Origin: Rhizobium esperanzae
GTDB lineage: Bacteria; Pseudomonadota; Alphaproteobacteria; Rhizobiales; Rhizobiaceae
NCBI RefSeq assembly: GCF_014197615.1
Contig: NZ_JACIFY010000004.1
Coordinates: 124,001-188,000, forward strand
DNA: 64,000 nt
Direction: 5' to 3'
Under the pieces are notes generated by a model that saw only the letters and a list, made by a program, of their open reading frames with translations, was not told where the DNA came from and ran no database searches. The position numbers were made by a program, and so were the translations under genes. Shown piece by piece: positions 1 through 9,080 of this stretch (the stretch's first letter is position 1; every line of letters begins with the position of its first letter).

Positions 1-972
1 GACCATGGCGACGAGAAGGTCGTTCCACACCCACAGGAACTGGAAGATGGCGAAGGAGGCGAGTGCCGGGAAGGACAGAGGCAATACGATGCGGGTGAAG
101 ATCTCGAAGTCGCTGGCGCCATCGACGCGGGCGGATTCGATGATCTCCTTCGGCAGGCCGGCGATATAGGCCCGCAGGAGATAGATGGCGAGCGGCATGC
201 CGAAGGCGGTATGCGCCAGCCAGATGCCGGGATAGGTCTTCGACGGCTGGCCGAGCATGGTGCCGATCTCGTTATAGAGACGCAACAGCGGGATCAGCGA
301 CATCTGCAGCGGCACGACGATGAGGCCGACGACGAGCGCGATCAACAGCGCCCGGCCGGGAAATTCCATCCAGCTCAGCGCATAGGCTGCAAAAGCGGCA
401 ATCAGGATCGGAATGATCGTCGCCGGGATCGTTACCGTCAGCGAATTGATGAAGGACTGGCCGATGCCCTCGCCGGTCAGAACGGTCTTATAGTTCTGCA
501 TGGTGAATTCCGGCGGCGCCGAGACGGAGGCATAGATGCGCCGCGGGCGTTCATCGGGCGAAAAAGCCGCATTCTTCACATAGCGGTAGCTGCCGTCGCT
601 GTTGATCTGCAGGGTTTCGCCGTCGCCGAGATCGGCGGTCTCGCCGGCCTCGAAGGCGGCCGGCTGCTGCACGCGGTTGCCGAAGGCCTTGACCGAGCGG
701 CCGGTCTGGCCTTCCAGCACGTTGCCTGAAATGACGTAGACAGTCCCTTCCTGCTTCTGCTGGTCCGGCGTGCCGAGACGGACGGCGACGGTCTGCGTCG
801 AGCCGACGAAGGCCGTCCACCAGCCGGAGACGACGATCTGGTCCTTGTCGCGCAGCGCGCTGACGAAGATGCCGAGCGTCGGGATCAGCCAGACGATGAC
901 GATCAGCAGAACGGCGGCGTGAACGAAGAGGCGGGCGGGGCCGATCTTGAAGTAGCTTCCGGCAGCGGTCAT
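1..972 (-). CDS. aglG: Alpha-glucoside ABC transporter permease AglG (3' end outside window)
   Basis: Inner-membrane permease of a MalG-class sugar importer; 324 residues are visible and the gene continues past base 1. The ATG at 972 lies 1 bp beyond the aglF stop, so the two are translationally coupled. After a first membrane segment (about residues 15-37) comes a long hydrophilic insert (about 40-165), then further membrane segments and the EAA loop (EIIESARVDGASDFEIF) that docks on the ATPase. The insert is absent from ordinary MalG proteins but, as I recall, is a feature of AglG. The partner ATPase and glucosidase are expected to the left. Family assignment is secure; the alpha-glucoside substrate is inferred from the whole locus. 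Confidence 0.88.
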   Translation of the reverse strand, partial: MTAAGSYFKIGPARLFVHAAVLLIVIVWLIPTLGIFVSALRDKDQIVVSGWWTAFVGSTQTVAVRLGTPDQQKQEGTVYVISGNVLEGQTGRSVKAFGNRVQQPAAFEAGETADLGDGETLQINSDGSYRYVKNAAFSPDERPRRIYASVSAPPEFTMQNYKTVLTGEGIGQSFINSLTVTIPATIIPILIAAFAAYALSWMEFPGRALLIALVVGLIVVPLQMSLIPLLRLYNEIGTMLGQPSKTYPGIWLAHTAFGMPLAIYLLRAYIAGLPKEIIESARVDGASDFEIFTRIVLPLSFPALASFAIFQFLWVWNDLLVAMV

Positions 973-973
973 C

Positions 974-1987
974 TCAATGCCCCTTCAGTTCGCGATTGGC
1001 GCGGCGCACATTCCAGACCATGATCGGCGTGACGGCGAGCATGATGATGATGGCGATGACGGCGCTTCGGCCGGAATCGCCGCCGCCGCGGAACATCCAG
1101 TCGAACATCAGGTTGGCCAGAACCATCGTCTGCCACTGGCCGTTGGTCATGGTCAGCACGATATCGAAGACCTTGAGGACGAGGATCGTGATCGTCGTCC
1201 AGACGACGGCGATGGAGCCCCAGACCTGCGGCACCATGATGCGCCAGAAGATCTGCCAGCCATTGGCGCCGTCGATGACGGCGGCCTCGATCGTCTCCTC
1301 GGGGATGCCGCGAAGTGCCGCCGACAGGATGACCATGGCAAAACCGGTCTGGATCCAGATCAGGATGACCATCAGGAAGAAGTTGTTCCAGAAGGGTATG
1401 GAGATCCACACCTCGGGCGTGCCGCCGAAGGTCTGGACGATGGCGTTCAGCAGGCCGATCTGGACGTCGTTGCTGCCGCGATATTCATAGATGAATTTCC
1501 AGATGACCGAGGCGCCGACAAAGGAGATCGCCATCGGCATGAAGACGATGCTCTTGGCGATATTACCCCACCAGATGCGATCGGTCATCACGGCGATGAC
1601 GAGGCCGAAGAAGGTGCAGGCGGCCGGCACGACGGCAAGCCAGAGGATGTTGTTGAAGATCGACTGGCGGAATTCGCGGTCGTTCAGGGCCCACAGGTAG
1701 TTCGTCGCGCCGACGAACTGGTTGCCCGACCGGTCGTAGAAGGACAGGATGAAGGTCGCAACGACGGGATAAACAAGGTAGACGATCAACAGGAAGAGCG
1801 CCGGACCGAGGAACAGCCAGGGGCGGATCATCGCGCGCCGATTCAGGTTGCGCGAGGCCTGACGGATGTCACCGTCCTTCACCGGCAGGGCGAGATCGAG
1901 AGCCATGTTCGAGAAAAAGAAATAGGCCGAGCACGCGATAACGGCCCCGACCACGACGCCCAAAGCGGACACAATCTGCAACAGCAT
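974..1987 (-). CDS. aglF: Alpha-glucoside ABC transporter permease AglF
   Basis: 337-residue MalF-class permease. It begins with an extra N-terminal membrane segment (MLLQIVSALGVVVGAVIACS), then a second segment near residues 57-77 (WLFLGPALFLLIVYLVYPVV), four more segments, and the EAA loop (EETIEAAVIDGANGWQIFWR) near residues 230-250. It forms the heterodimeric pore with AglG. It follows aglE after a 179-bp spacer that contains a strong hairpin and is coupled to aglG. Substrate inferred from locus organisation, not from residues. Confidence 0.88.
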   Translation of the reverse strand: MLLQIVSALGVVVGAVIACSAYFFFSNMALDLALPVKDGDIRQASRNLNRRAMIRPWLFLGPALFLLIVYLVYPVVATFILSFYDRSGNQFVGATNYLWALNDREFRQSIFNNILWLAVVPAACTFFGLVIAVMTDRIWWGNIAKSIVFMPMAISFVGASVIWKFIYEYRGSNDVQIGLLNAIVQTFGGTPEVWISIPFWNNFFLMVILIWIQTGFAMVILSAALRGIPEETIEAAVIDGANGWQIFWRIMVPQVWGSIAVVWTTITILVLKVFDIVLTMTNGQWQTMVLANLMFDWMFRGGGDSGRSAVIAIIIMLAVTPIMVWNVRRANRELKGH

Positions 1988-2132
1988 TTCGCCCCTCCCC
2001 TGCTTCCCCTGATCTTATTCCGACCGGTTGTTATTCTGACGGGTCAGCGCCGGTCATCGTCAATCTTTGATTGCCCAAAATATATGATGCGTTGGCCGGG
2101 CTGCTTGCGAACCCGGCCAGTCATGCAAGCCA

Positions 2133-2154
2133 TGCCGCCGGCAAGCCGGCGGCA
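2133..2154 (-). repeat. Intercistronic hairpin between aglE and aglF
   Basis: Perfect 10-bp inverted repeat TGCCGCCGGC/GCCGGCGGCA with a 2-base loop, 12 bp downstream of the aglE stop and without a U-run. In binding-protein operons such stems usually protect the 3' end of the abundant binding-protein mRNA and lower read-through into the permease genes. That role is inferred here. Confidence 0.6.
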
Positions 2155-2166
2155 CCGTTTTGAGGA

Positions 2167-3528
2167 TTACTTGATGCCGTCCCAGGCGCTCTGGATTTCG
2201 GTTGCGGCGTCCTGCGCGGACTTGCCGCCGACGAAATCGACCATGCCCGTCCAGAAGGCGCCGGCGCCGATCTTGCCCGGCATCAGGTCGGAACCGTCGA
2301 AGCGGAAGGTGGTGGCGGATGTCAGGATCTCGCCTTCCTTCTTCATCTGCGGATTGGCATAGGCCTCGGTGCTGACGCCCTTATACGGGGTCAGGAAGCT
2401 CGACTGCGCCATCCAGACCTCGTGTGCGATCGGGGTCTTCAGGAAGTCGATGAAGGCACGGGCCGTCTTCGAGTCCTTGGCGATCGAGACGAGCGTGCCG
2501 GCGCCGAGAACCGGCTTGCCGAGTTCGGGATGCGACGCGAAGGTCGGCATGTAGAAGAAGTCGGCATCCTGGCCGAGCTTCGTGCCCTCAGGGAAGAAGG
2601 ACGGAATGAACGAGGCCTGATGGTGCATGTAGCACTTCGGCGGAACCGCGAAGAGGCCCTTCGGGCTGTCGCGGAAATCGGTCGAGGCCACGGCCGCGAC
2701 GCCGCCGTCGACATATTTCTCGTTCTTGGCGAACTTGCCGAATTCGTCGATCGCGGCAACGACGGCCGGATCGGTGAACTTCAGCTCGTTGGTCGTCCAC
2801 TTGTCATAGGCTTCCGGCGGCTGGGTGCGCAGCATGATGTCCTCGACCCAGTCGGTCGCCGGCCAGCCGGTGGCGCCGCCGGAACCGAGACCGATGCACC
2901 AGGGAACGCCGCCGTCCTTGACGATCTGATCGGTCAGGGCATGCAGCTCTTCCATCGTCGTCGGGATCTTGTAGCCGGCCTCTTCGAAATTCTCCGGAAC
3001 ATACCAGACCAGCGACTTCACGTCGGCCTTGTAAGGGAAGGCGTAGAAGGCTTCCTTGCCGTCCTTGCCCTTGTAGGTGCCGTAACCAACCCAGCTGTCG
3101 CCGGCGCCGTAATTGTCCTTGATCCACTTGGAGTTGTCATCTCCGAGCGGCGTCAGGAAGCCCTTGCTGGCGAGATCGGCCAGGAGGCCCGGCTGCGGCA
3201 GGATGGCGACGTTCGGCGGCGAGCCCGCCTGCGTGTCGATGACGATCTGCTGTTCGTAATTTTCGGAAGAGGAATATTTGGCTTCGATGCCGGTGGCTTC
3301 GGTGAAATAGGCAAGAACGCTCATGAAGAACGCCTCGTCCTCGCCGCGCCACGGTCCGAAGATCGTCAGCGGCTGACCCTTCAGATCGGCATGCGCGGCC
3401 TTGAATTCGTCATAGCTCTTCCAATTGAACTTGGAATCCTGTCCCGGGGCAAATTTCAGATCGGCCGCGGACGCAGCACCGGCAAAAAGCGCCGCCACGG
3501 CAACGCCCATCAAAAATGACTTTTTCAT
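2167..3528 (-). CDS. aglE: Alpha-glucoside periplasmic binding protein AglE
   Basis: 453-residue extracellular solute-binding protein, family 1 (MalE-like). The Sec signal peptide spans residues 1-21 (MKKSFLMGVAVAALFAGAAS, then A/AD cleavage). The mature part has the type 1 features GEDEAFFMSVLAYFTEATGI near 60-80 and a C-terminal helical domain. A consensus GGAGG stands 8 bases upstream of the ATG. It is first in the aglEFG operon, divergent from the LacI-type regulator with two operator-like palindromes in between. Related trehalose/maltose/sucrose systems cannot be excluded as substrates. Confidence 0.88.
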   Translation of the reverse strand: MKKSFLMGVAVAALFAGAASAADLKFAPGQDSKFNWKSYDEFKAAHADLKGQPLTIFGPWRGEDEAFFMSVLAYFTEATGIEAKYSSSENYEQQIVIDTQAGSPPNVAILPQPGLLADLASKGFLTPLGDDNSKWIKDNYGAGDSWVGYGTYKGKDGKEAFYAFPYKADVKSLVWYVPENFEEAGYKIPTTMEELHALTDQIVKDGGVPWCIGLGSGGATGWPATDWVEDIMLRTQPPEAYDKWTTNELKFTDPAVVAAIDEFGKFAKNEKYVDGGVAAVASTDFRDSPKGLFAVPPKCYMHHQASFIPSFFPEGTKLGQDADFFYMPTFASHPELGKPVLGAGTLVSIAKDSKTARAFIDFLKTPIAHEVWMAQSSFLTPYKGVSTEAYANPQMKKEGEILTSATTFRFDGSDLMPGKIGAGAFWTGMVDFVGGKSAQDAATEIQSAWDGIK

Positions 3529-3583
3529 GTGATCATCCTCCCATCACAATCCCAACCGCGCCGAATTCCCTCAAAAAGAAATT

Positions 3584-3597
3584 TCAAAGCGCTTTGA
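3584..3597. promoter_or_regulatory. LacI-type operator upstream of aglE
   Basis: Perfect 14-bp palindrome TCAAAGCGCTTTGA, 56 bases upstream of the aglE ATG. AAAGCGCTTT is the classic core recognised by LacI/GalR proteins and would overlap the aglE promoter or its leader. The adjacent divergent LacI-family gene is the obvious ligand; binding is inferred. Confidence 0.72.
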
Positions 3598-3747
3598 CAC
3601 CCAACTCATTTCACTTTCGGTGGAACGGAGTCAAGTCATTTCGCGAAAACCGGCTGTGCACAGGCGGAATATCGCAGCGCAGCAGCGCCTGTCGGGAAAT
3701 ATGGAGCGATTTTTCTTGAGTCAAGCGCACCAAATGCTACATAATTG

Positions 3748-3757
3748 AAAGCGCTTT
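3748..3757. promoter_or_regulatory. Second LacI-type operator, upstream of aglR
   Basis: AAAGCGCTTT palindrome (within TTGAAAGCGCTTTGGA), 69 bases upstream of the aglR start. With the site at 3584-3597 it gives two operators about 162 bp apart, centre to centre, one near each divergent start, as expected for autoregulation and looping. Confidence 0.68.
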
Positions 3758-3825
3758 GGATGCCCCGGGGAGGCGACAAGCCTTTTCAAGACGGCTAAAG
3801 AGCGGGCGGGGAGGAAGCATCGCAG

Positions 3826-4851
3826 GTGAACCTCAAGCAGCTATCGGAATTGCTGGGACTGTCGCAGACGACGGTGAGCCGAGCGCTCAACGGCTATCCC
3901 GAGGTCAACGAGGCGACCCGGGAGCGTGTGCTCCAGGCCGTCAAGGAAACCGGATACCGGCCGAACAAGGCGGCGCAGCGGCTGGCGACCGGCAAGGCGG
4001 GCTCGATCGGCCTTGTCATGCCGACGGCGCCCGGCCACCAGTCCGACGTGCATTTCGGCGAATTCCTGGCCGGGCTCGGCGAGGAGGCGGTGCGCCACGA
4101 TTTCCATTTCGTCATCATGCCGGCCGACCCCGACGACGAGGTGGCGGCACTGCGGCGCCTTGCGATCAGCGGCAATGTCGATGCGCTGTTCGTCGCCTAT
4201 ATGCGCGGCCACGATCCGCGGCTTCCCATGCTGAAATCGCTCTCCATCCCCTATGTCGTGCATGGCCGCTCCTTCGGTTCGGAGCCCGACTATCCCTATC
4301 TCGACATCGACAATGAGGGCGCCTTCTACGATGCGACGCGGCTCCTGCTGCAGCTCGGCCATACGCGCTTTGCGCTGATGAACGGACCGATGCATCTGGA
4401 TTTCGCCATCCGCAGAAGAAACGGCGTGGTCGCTGCCCTTGCCGAGCGCGGGCTCGCGCTCGAGGAGGATTGCGTCAGCCACGCGCTGATGACCGACGAA
4501 CAGGGGCTGCTGGCGATGGAACAGTTCCTGCAACTGCCGCAGCGGCCGACGGCGATCCTCTGCTCCAGCACGGTGCTGGCGCTTGGCGCGATCCGCGCGG
4601 TCAACCAGGCGGGATTGCGGCTCGGCGAGGATATTTCGCTGATCGCCCATGACGACGTGCTGCCGCTGTTGAAGCCGGAAAACTTCTCGGTGCCGCTGAC
4701 GACGACGCGCTCCTCGCTCAGAGCCGCCGGCGCCCGCATCGCCCAGCGGCTGATCGGCACGGTGAAACAGGCCGGCCCTTTCCCCGACCAGGAACTCTGG
4801 AAGACCGAGCTGATCGTCAGGGCCTCGACCGGCCCTGCCCCGCAGGTCTAA
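3826..4851 (+). CDS. aglR: LacI-family repressor of the agl operon
   Basis: 341-residue LacI/GalR regulator. The N-terminal helix-turn-helix is NLKQLSELLGLSQTTVSRAL, followed by the hinge (RPNKAAQRLATGKAGSIGLV) and a periplasmic-binding-like sensor domain. The GTG start at 3826 is supported by GGGGAGG 11 bases upstream and because the HTH begins immediately. It is transcribed divergently from aglE, with two AAAGCGCTTT palindromes in the spacer. Probably represses aglEFG until an alpha-glucoside binds. Confidence 0.87.
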   Translation: MNLKQLSELLGLSQTTVSRALNGYPEVNEATRERVLQAVKETGYRPNKAAQRLATGKAGSIGLVMPTAPGHQSDVHFGEFLAGLGEEAVRHDFHFVIMPADPDDEVAALRRLAISGNVDALFVAYMRGHDPRLPMLKSLSIPYVVHGRSFGSEPDYPYLDIDNEGAFYDATRLLLQLGHTRFALMNGPMHLDFAIRRRNGVVAALAERGLALEEDCVSHALMTDEQGLLAMEQFLQLPQRPTAILCSSTVLALGAIRAVNQAGLRLGEDISLIAHDDVLPLLKPENFSVPLTTTRSSLRAAGARIAQRLIGTVKQAGPFPDQELWKTELIVRASTGPAPQV

Positions 4852-4950
4852 AGCGCGTCGCGATCTTTCAGATTCGCTCTGGCGCTTTAGCTCCTTGTTT
4901 TTAAGCATGTCGTTATCGCAAAACCGCTGCACACTTTTGCGCGACATGCT
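4850..4950. repeat. RIME-like intergenic palindromic repeat, copy A
   Basis: Two imperfect palindromes lie in tandem between aglR and folD: AAAGCGC...GCGCTTT (4850-4888) and AGCATGTCG...CGACATGCT (4904-4950, interior AAACCGCTGC). The second shares its arms and core with copies at 9081, 14056, 47008, 48855 and 63024. Placed between convergent genes it may act as a bidirectional terminator. Confidence 0.7.
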
Positions 4951-4954
4951 CTAA

Positions 4955-5854
4955 TCAAAACTGCGGCGGGGTCTGCCCCGCGGTGCGATGGGCGGCGATA
5001 ACAGTGTTGGCCATCAGCATGGCGATGGTCATTGGGCCGACGCCACCGGGAACCGGGGTGATGGTGCTGGCGACCGCGGAAACCTCCTGGAAGGCAACGT
5101 CGCCGACGAGCCGGGTCTTGCCCTCGCCTCTTTCGGGGGCCGCCACGCGATTGATGCCGACGTCGATGACCGTCGCTCCGGGCTTCACCCAATCGGCCTT
5201 GACCATTTCCGGCCGGCCGACCGCAGCGACCAGAATATCGGCGTTGCGGCAGACCTCGGCGAGGTTCTTGGTCCTGGAGTGCGCGATCGTCACCGTCGCA
5301 TTGGCGTTGAGCAGCAATTGCGCCATCGGCTTGCCGAACAGGTTGGAGCGGCCGATGACGACGGCGTTGAGGCCGGAGAGATCCTCGCCATGGGTGCGGC
5401 GGACGAAGACCATGGCGCCGGCCGGCGTACAGGACACCAGCCCGGTCTTCAGATCGCCGGTGGCGAGCTTGCCGGCATTGACGACGCTGAGGCCGTCGAC
5501 ATCCTTTTCCGGCAGGATCGACTGGATGATCGGCTCGCTGTCGAGCGGCTTCGGCAGCGGCAGCTGCACCAGGATGCCGTGGATCGACGGATCGGCGTTG
5601 AGGGTGGCGACGAGCGCGGCCAGATCCTCCTGCTTCGTCTCGGCCGGCAGCGTGTGCTGGATGGACTTGAAGCCGCATTCCTTGGCCATGCGGCCCTTGG
5701 AGCCGACATAGGCGTGGCTCGCCGGATCGTCGCCGACGATGATGACGGCAAGGCCGGTGGTGACGCCGCTGCTCTTTTCCAGCGCTGCCGTCGCACTCTT
5801 GACCGTCTGAATTACGGATGCAGCTACGTTCTTGCCGTCGATTACTGTCGTCAC
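4955..5854 (-). CDS. folD: Bifunctional methylene-THF dehydrogenase/cyclohydrolase FolD
   Basis: Cytosolic one-carbon enzyme that oxidises 5,10-methylene-THF with NADP and hydrolyses the methenyl product to 10-formyl-THF. Visible are the Tyr/Lys motif [13 protein letters not shown] near residues 50-62, [13 protein letters not shown], the NADP motif [16 protein letters not shown] and the C-terminal [12 protein letters not shown]. The GTG at 5854 is chosen because GGAGAG precedes it and it gives the usual length of 299 residues; an ATG at 5890 would add 12 atypical residues. Housekeeping gene with no functional tie to its neighbours. Confidence 0.93.
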   Translation of the reverse strand: MTTVIDGKNVAASVIQTVKSATAALEKSSGVTTGLAVIIVGDDPASHAYVGSKGRMAKECGFKSIQHTLPAETKQEDLAALVATLNADPSIHGILVQLPLPKPLDSEPIIQSILPEKDVDGLSVVNAGKLATGDLKTGLVSCTPAGAMVFVRRTHGEDLSGLNAVVIGRSNLFGKPMAQLLLNANATVTIAHSRTKNLAEVCRNADILVAAVGRPEMVKADWVKPGATVIDVGINRVAAPERGEGKTRLVGDVAFQEVSAVASTITPVPGGVGPMTIAMLMANTVIAAHRTAGQTPPQF

Positions 5855-5974
5855 GCGTCTCTCCGCCCTGTTTTGCGTCAATCTATGCATAGTTGACGAG
5901 CGTCAAATGCCCGCTAACGCCCTATCCTGTCGGAAAGCCGCAATGCAATATCAAACTTGCAAGGAAATGTTCGT

Positions 5975-7744
5975 TCAGCGCAGCGGCTGGCGCCCTTCGA
6001 GCGCATGAACACGCAGCCGGTCGCGCAGGCCGGAGATCTCGGAACGCAGCACCTCCACCTCGTCGACCGGAGGCGGGACCGGTTGGGATGCCCGCACGGA
6101 AGGGAGCGATGGCGACACCGGCATCTCCTCTTCGACGACAGCCGTAGGCTTACGCCGGCGCAGCAGCAAAGCAGCAGCAAGGCCTGTGATGAAACCCGCG
6201 GCAGCGCCGGCGAGCGAGCGCCCGGTCCGGCCATCGGTTGCCGATACCGCCGTTGCCAGCGCCGGCTTGATGAGAGCGATATGGCCGTCGGCGGCCGTTC
6301 CCGCCGATACGGAAGCCGCATCGTCCAGGCGCGACCGTGCGGCAGCCGCCTTCTCGCTGAATTCGGTCAGCCGGGAAAGATCGACGCCGGTATCGCGGCT
6401 TTGAGCGATCAGCGTGTTGCGGCGATCGTTCAGGCTCTTGCGCGCATCGACGGCGGCCTTGGCAGCGGCGTTGGCAGCCTGAGCAAGACGGGTAAGTTCC
6501 TTGCTCATATTCTCCTTCAGGCCATCGGTCTCGGCCTGCTGCTGCAAGAGGCGCGGATGGCGCGGGCCGAGTTCGGCCGAAAGCTGCGCCAGCGCCGTCT
6601 TGGCAACGGCATATTTGTCTCGCCAATCCTGCAGCGCCGGCGAAAGCATATCGGCGGGCAACGAACCAGCGAGCACTTCGGCAAGTTTTGCCGCCTTCAG
6701 CCGATCGGCCTGTGCCTTGGCGGTCAGGATAGCCTGGTCGGCCTCTTTCAGATCGGCATCGAGCCGGTCGATCTGGCGGCGAAGATCGACCGCCACCTTG
6801 ACGTTGCCCTCGCCGCTCTTTGCCGTGAAAGCCGTCAGTTCGGCCTTCGCCTCGTCATAGGCCTTGCGCAGGGCGGCGTCGGCTTCAGCGCTGCCGCCAG
6901 GGGTGTCTCCGGCGGAAACTGCCTCGGCAAGCCTTGCGGCGATGCGCATGGATTTACCGCTGTCGCCTGTCGTCACCCTGACGAGGATCGTACCGGCGGC
7001 GGCATCGGGCAGGATCTCGACCGCATGTTTCAACGTCGACTCGGCGCGCGAGGCCGGATCGGCAGCAGCACCGGTCGCCGAGAGGAGGTCGAGCGCAACG
7101 CCAAATGCATCGGCGCTGCGGCCGGCAAATTCGGGATCATGATCCAGTTTCAGAGCGGTGACCGTCGAAGCGACCACCCGTGCCGACAGCAGTCCTTTCG
7201 CCGCAGCCTGGGTGAAGGCGGCGCGGCTTGCGGCATCGGTCTTCACGCCGAGCGTCGCTTCGGCGCGGTAGAGGGCTGGCGAAACCGGCATCAGCGCCGG
7301 CAGGCCCGCGCCGATGATCGTCGCAGCGGCGACCGTCATCGCAAGACCAATGCCGCCTGAACGCCGCAACGGCGCTGCCGGTCCCTCACGGATCACCGCC
7401 GGCGGTTCGGGCGAGATCATCGGCTCGCCGGCCGGAGCAGCAAGTTCCGCATGGCGCACCGGTTCCTGAGGAAGCGGATGGCCGACATCGTTGGCGGCCC
7501 GCAGGCGATTGCCGAGGATGGTTTCGATGCGGTCGACCAGCGGCGCCGTCAGCGCCGCTTTTGCCCGCTGCTCTTCCAGTGCGCGGCCGATGGCGCGCAG
7601 CAGTTCGGCCTCGGGCGGCGCGATATCAGGCCGGTTCGACCGGGGCAATCCGTAGGCATCGTCATGGGCGCGCGCCATTGCGGGCGCCGTCGGCCGGGCG
7701 GCGGCGCGATCGTGAAAGCTGCTTCTGGCTCTGCTATCGTACAT
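5975..7744 (-). CDS. Wzz/GumC-like polysaccharide chain-length protein without kinase domain
   Basis: About 589 residues (ATG at 7744; an ATG at 7753 is also possible). N-terminal cytoplasmic segment, a membrane segment near residues 130-150 (LAMTVAAATIIGAGLPALMP), a large periplasmic helical region with heptad-like stretches, a second membrane segment (AGAAAGFITGLAAALLLRRR) near 520, and a C-terminal coiled coil (VDEVEVLRSEISGLRDRLRV). This is the topology of polysaccharide co-polymerases (ExoP/GumC/Wzz), but no Walker motifs of a BY-kinase follow. It is downstream of the WecG-type glycosyltransferase, suggesting a joint role in a surface polysaccharide. No closer family recognised. Confidence 0.6.
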   Translation of the reverse strand: MYDSRARSSFHDRAAARPTAPAMARAHDDAYGLPRSNRPDIAPPEAELLRAIGRALEEQRAKAALTAPLVDRIETILGNRLRAANDVGHPLPQEPVRHAELAAPAGEPMISPEPPAVIREGPAAPLRRSGGIGLAMTVAAATIIGAGLPALMPVSPALYRAEATLGVKTDAASRAAFTQAAAKGLLSARVVASTVTALKLDHDPEFAGRSADAFGVALDLLSATGAAADPASRAESTLKHAVEILPDAAAGTILVRVTTGDSGKSMRIAARLAEAVSAGDTPGGSAEADAALRKAYDEAKAELTAFTAKSGEGNVKVAVDLRRQIDRLDADLKEADQAILTAKAQADRLKAAKLAEVLAGSLPADMLSPALQDWRDKYAVAKTALAQLSAELGPRHPRLLQQQAETDGLKENMSKELTRLAQAANAAAKAAVDARKSLNDRRNTLIAQSRDTGVDLSRLTEFSEKAAAARSRLDDAASVSAGTAADGHIALIKPALATAVSATDGRTGRSLAGAAAGFITGLAAALLLRRRKPTAVVEEEMPVSPSLPSVRASQPVPPPVDEVEVLRSEISGLRDRLRVHALEGRQPLR

Positions 7745-7863
7745 TTGCGCCACATCTCATGCACGGGGATGGCCGAGTTCGCTCATCCGCACGCGATGCC
7801 GATGATTAAACGACTCTAAATATTCATGGCAAAGAAATGGTTAACCGAGCCGGCAAGAAATGA

Positions 7864-7900
7864 GAGCATTGCCTGATTTCCGAGAAATCAGGCAATGCTC
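7864..7900 (-). terminator. Long perfect hairpin between the wecG-like and wzz-like genes
   Basis: Perfect 16-bp arms (GAGCATTGCCTGATTT at 7864-7879 and its complement at 7885-7900) around a 5-base loop, 51 bp after the glycosyltransferase stop. On the minus strand it is followed by TCATTTCTTG; on the plus strand by ATTTCTTAATTTT. Best read as a transcription terminator or attenuator that partly uncouples the two polysaccharide genes. Confidence 0.6.
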
Positions 7901-7951
7901 ATTTCTTAATTTTACGCAAACCCGCAGCATAGTTTGGCTGAATTGTTCGAT

Positions 7952-8791
7952 TCAGCTCGCCTTCTTGTGGCTCGACGGCGGCTGCAGCACGGTTTGGTGT
8001 TCTTCCGGATGGCTGAGAATTCTTTCCCGCCGTTGGAAGCGATAGCGCAGCACATGGTAGAGAAAGACCGGGATGCCGATGATGTAGCGGCGCCAGAGCC
8101 GGGCCGGCTCCTGGATCAGGCGATAGGCCCATTCCATGCGCATCATCCGCACCGTCTTCGGCGCACGCGGAACGGCGCCGGACACGAAGTCGAAAAGCGC
8201 GCCGACGGTCAGCACCAGGCGGGCATGATCGGCGCGGATGTGGTCGTGAACCCATTTCTCCTGCAGCGGCGTTCCCATACCGACGATCAGGATATCGACC
8301 TTCTGCCGCTCGAGCTCCGCGATGACGAGAGAGGGATCGTCCTTGTCGAAATAACCGTCGGAGACGACGACGAATTCATGCCAGGGCGTATGCTTGCGGA
8401 AATTTTCCGCCGCCGTCTCGACGACCGAACGCGTGCCGCCGACGAGGCCGATGCGACGCGGGGCCTCCATGAAGGTCAGGAAGGCCGGTACAAAATCGGT
8501 GCCGTTCAGATTGGCGGGGAACGGCGAACCATGGGCGATCTGCGACGCGATGTTCAGGCCGATGCCATCCGGCAGCACCAGATTGTGCGACATGATCCGG
8601 TAATATTCATCGTCGCGAAGCGCGGTCAGCATGTTGTGGGCATTGACGAAGCAAACCACGGTCTGGCCGACGGGAATGGAGGCCAGCTCGTTGATGAAAA
8701 CGAGGGCGTCGTCCCAGCCGAGGTCGCAGACCGGCAGATCGAAGATCGTCCGCCGCGATGCGAGCACCGCGAAGTTTGCAATCAGATTCAT
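7952..8791 (-). CDS. WecG/TagA/CpsF-family glycosyltransferase
   Basis: 279 residues. GT26-family enzymes transfer a sugar onto a lipid-linked intermediate in surface-polysaccharide synthesis. Diagnostic motifs: FVNAHNMLTALRD, LPDGIGLNIAS, GTDFVPAFL, RIGLVGGT, VDILIVGMGTPLQEKWV and VGALFDFVSG. The ATG at 8791 has AGGAGG 6 bases upstream; the longer open frame from 8965 has no family similarity upstream. The C-terminus is basic (RRREIL-like). The exact sugar and acceptor cannot be read from sequence. Confidence 0.85.
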   Translation of the reverse strand: MNLIANFAVLASRRTIFDLPVCDLGWDDALVFINELASIPVGQTVVCFVNAHNMLTALRDDEYYRIMSHNLVLPDGIGLNIASQIAHGSPFPANLNGTDFVPAFLTFMEAPRRIGLVGGTRSVVETAAENFRKHTPWHEFVVVSDGYFDKDDPSLVIAELERQKVDILIVGMGTPLQEKWVHDHIRADHARLVLTVGALFDFVSGAVPRAPKTVRMMRMEWAYRLIQEPARLWRRYIIGIPVFLYHVLRYRFQRRERILSHPEEHQTVLQPPSSHKKAS

Positions 8792-9080
8792 TCCAACCTC
8801 CTGCCGAGGATGCTTCATCCGCCCGACATCCCGGAAAACAAGCCCACACTTCCCGCATCGGCGCTCGAAAGGCCGGTCGCGTCCCGCCGGGACGGCATCG
8901 CCCCGAACCCGGAAGCGGCACGTGCCAAGCTGTGGCACCTGATATAACAGGACGGCTTCAAACAACCCTTAGGAAAATTCCTTGGATTTCCATGCGCGCA
9001 TAAGTAGTTTATTAACCACATGCGCCAACGACAAACGGCGCCCTGCGGCGCCGCTTATCTCAATGACAGGATGGTATTAA
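8792..9080. other. Upstream region of the wecG-like gene
   Basis: 289-bp stretch with no credible gene. The segment around 8970-9020 is AT-richer than its surroundings and may hold the promoter. No recognisable operator was found. Confidence 0.35.

Noticed and set aside
977..2362. Long plus-strand open frame opposite aglF
   Set aside because: Antisense shadow of a GC-rich gene: composition dominated by Asp, Arg, Gly and His, and no family motif.
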